Shown piece after piece: positions 44,701-44,829 of a DNA stretch of 44,829 nucleotides. The translations under genes were made by a program, and so were the position numbers. Numbering within the stretch: position 1 is the first letter of the stretch; each line of letters opens with the position of its first letter. This DNA is from Clostridiales bacterium (GTDB lineage: Bacteria > Bacillota > Clostridia > Peptostreptococcales > Anaerovoracaceae): the NCBI GenBank assembly GCA_012735145.1, contig JAAYIA010000033.1:1-44829 (forward strand), in the 5' to 3' direction. The notes below the pieces were generated by a model that was given only the letters and a program-made list of their open reading frames with translations, was not told the origin of the DNA and did not search any database.

Positions 44701-44829
44701 CAAAAGCCAAGAAAGGTGAATACCCTTCACAACCTTCAAATGTAATACAGCAATCCGGTCATTACTTTACCAAAGGAACCGAAACAGGACTTTCTAAATA
44801 CACAGGTGAGGCTGAGAGGAAAAAAGCAA
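41706..44829 (+). CDS. Class A penicillin-binding protein (GT51 + transpeptidase), 3' truncated
   Basis: Bifunctional peptidoglycan polymerase and cross-linker. The frame is open from the ATG at 41706 (AGGAGG at 41693-41698) to the window end, 1041 codons, so it runs on outside. Residues 1-204 are a cytoplasmic, Ser/Lys/Glu-rich, probably disordered region; a transmembrane segment is at about 205-226. The GT51 domain has EDKTFWKHHG at 282-291, then GTSTITQQLARN and RRKILEMYYASRIE. The transpeptidase has S-S-I-K at 732-735 (S732 catalytic), S-I-N at 815-817 and K-T-G at 947-949. All active-site motifs are intact. The unusually long N-terminal tail and the adjacent PepD-like protein are the odd points. 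Confidence 0.95.
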   Translation, partial: MRSNRDKRTDSEKDIDDFLSKFESPVDDLSADVRSYLDDDLTSTKRVAEITFYGKDYPDTRIETPSTGSSSSSPEEKGSVLLSSSNKENPTYPSEKQEKVSAEKKISKEKLFSHSNKTNQSSSESEDYGISDKLSSKLSRAKTNASDSNVMKKVKNIDKKKLKSKLFLKDNPHYDPLKGETFMLAGKKIKNKPQIVSTKKIVRDVIGLGLVLFMCGMLYALACITVAPKFNSEDIYSYIDTSSMVYDDDGKQVDSVFYTQNRKIVEYKDMPENLVNSFIALEDKTFWKHHGFNWTRMIGAVLSSLTGNGRISGTSTITQQLARNVYLSDIKSQRSIRRKILEMYYASRIEARMEKEEIVEAYLNTIYLGFGCYGVNAASKTYFSCDVKDLSLIQCASLAALPQAPESYSLLKYADSTTQVGDDTKIVQREPDTIITNDTAKDRRNLTLDLMLNQKLISKEQHDKYYDKPLTSFLKPTITTGYGNNSYFHEYLVETVINDLIKEYDMSYEDAERMVHTKGLKIYSTMDSTAQNAVADAFKDNDNFPSVSGIYNQDSEGNILNSDGKLALYNYDKDFSENGDFTVTANDVAFNKDGSVTIKKGKMLNIYETEVDGDTDYSLEFKTYYRIIDNQLYSIQGGYINIPTTYKSLDKKSNLVISSEYFDDYQGDMRKDGNKLIITKAAYSLANKTIQPQAAMAIVGVGTGEIKALVGGRAFRGQKLLNRALNPRQPGSSIKPLAVYGAALQKSYELAAKGQKWKFTDFGIDKQGIKGWGDYVTTYSSIEDERTRMQGEYWPNNVTRSFSGKNTFVTAIQQSINTCAVKLQLQVGTDFSVQQLKKFGITTVVDDANESINDLNPAALALGAMTEGVTPLEMASAYASFPAGGQLNSPICYTKVVDRDGTVLLKGKSKTSESLNEGVAFIMTDVLKSVVRANGYLYVDNVQVGGKTGTTNDQYDIWFSGFTPKYAAALWIGTDNNVALSSTSFACAALWGRIMNAIPKAKKGEYPSQPSNVIQQSGHYFTKGTETGLSKYTGEAERKKA

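Noticed and set aside
41974-44710. Several open frames on both strands within the PBP region
   Set aside because: They lie inside the continuous PBP frame, which has all expected motifs; the others have no recognisable features.
1-44829. CRISPR arrays, insertion sequences, toxin-antitoxin or phage-defence genes
   Set aside because: No repeat-spacer pattern, transposase or defence-gene pair was seen on either strand.

Overview
The window is a low-GC chromosomal segment from a Bacillota (Firmicutes) bacterium, most likely a clostridial anaerobe. The evidence is the gene order (xseA-xseB-ispA-dxs-tlyA, mutS-mutL-miaA, alaS-ireB-ruvX, rplU-rpmA-obg, uppP-ftsK-rimO-pgsA-cinA-recA, rpmB-asp23-recG-rsmD-coaD-tmcAL), AGGAGG ribosome binding sites, Bacillus-type LexA boxes and a zinc-ribbon L32. 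I cannot name the species; a non-spore-forming relative of Peptostreptococcales is a guess. Nearly everything is housekeeping. There is no phage, insertion sequence, CRISPR array or rRNA operon. No gene-free stretch exceeds about 250 bases.

Layout. (1) 1-14964, plus strand: a tightly packed run of xseA (cut at the window edge), xseB, ispA, dxs, tlyA, an aminotransferase, mutS, mutL, miaA, a tyrosine recombinase, an aluminium-resistance/methionine-gamma-lyase-like PLP enzyme, a TVP38-type membrane protein and a YbaK-type deacylase, closed by a hairpin terminator. (2) 15117-15510, plus: a small TM+LysM protein of the YneA type behind a consensus promoter carrying three LexA-like boxes. (3) 15750-39970, minus: ruvX, ireB, alaS, a DUF896 protein, a stand-alone Spo0A-C-domain protein, comEA, obg, rpmA, rplU, a PsiE-like membrane protein, recA (own promoter and LexA box), cinA, pgsA, rimO, ftsK, uppP, gdhA, rpmF, tmcAL, a coiled-coil protein, coaD, rsmD, recG, an Asp23-family protein and rpmB. 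A tRNA-Pro lies on the opposite strand between rpmF and tmcAL. (4) 40164-44829, plus: a membrane-anchored protein resembling a PepD/M20 peptidase without its metal ligands, followed by a class A penicillin-binding protein cut by the window end.

How they fit together: isoprenoid supply (ispA, dxs), lipid carrier recycling (uppP), phospholipid synthesis (pgsA) and peptidoglycan polymerisation (PBP) serve the envelope. MutS/MutL, RecA, RecG, RuvX and XseAB are DNA repair and recombination. RecA and the YneA-like division inhibitor are joined by LexA sites into an SOS response. ComEA and CinA point to DNA uptake.

Most worth a second look: the receiver-less Spo0A-C protein directly behind comEA; the apparently dead PepD-like protein paired with a PBP that has a cytoplasmic tail of about 200 residues; L21 with a HeH/SAP-like tail beside an L27 that lacks the Firmicutes N-terminal extension (no prp gene between them); the triple LexA operator; and the tyrosine recombinase sitting where hfq often is.
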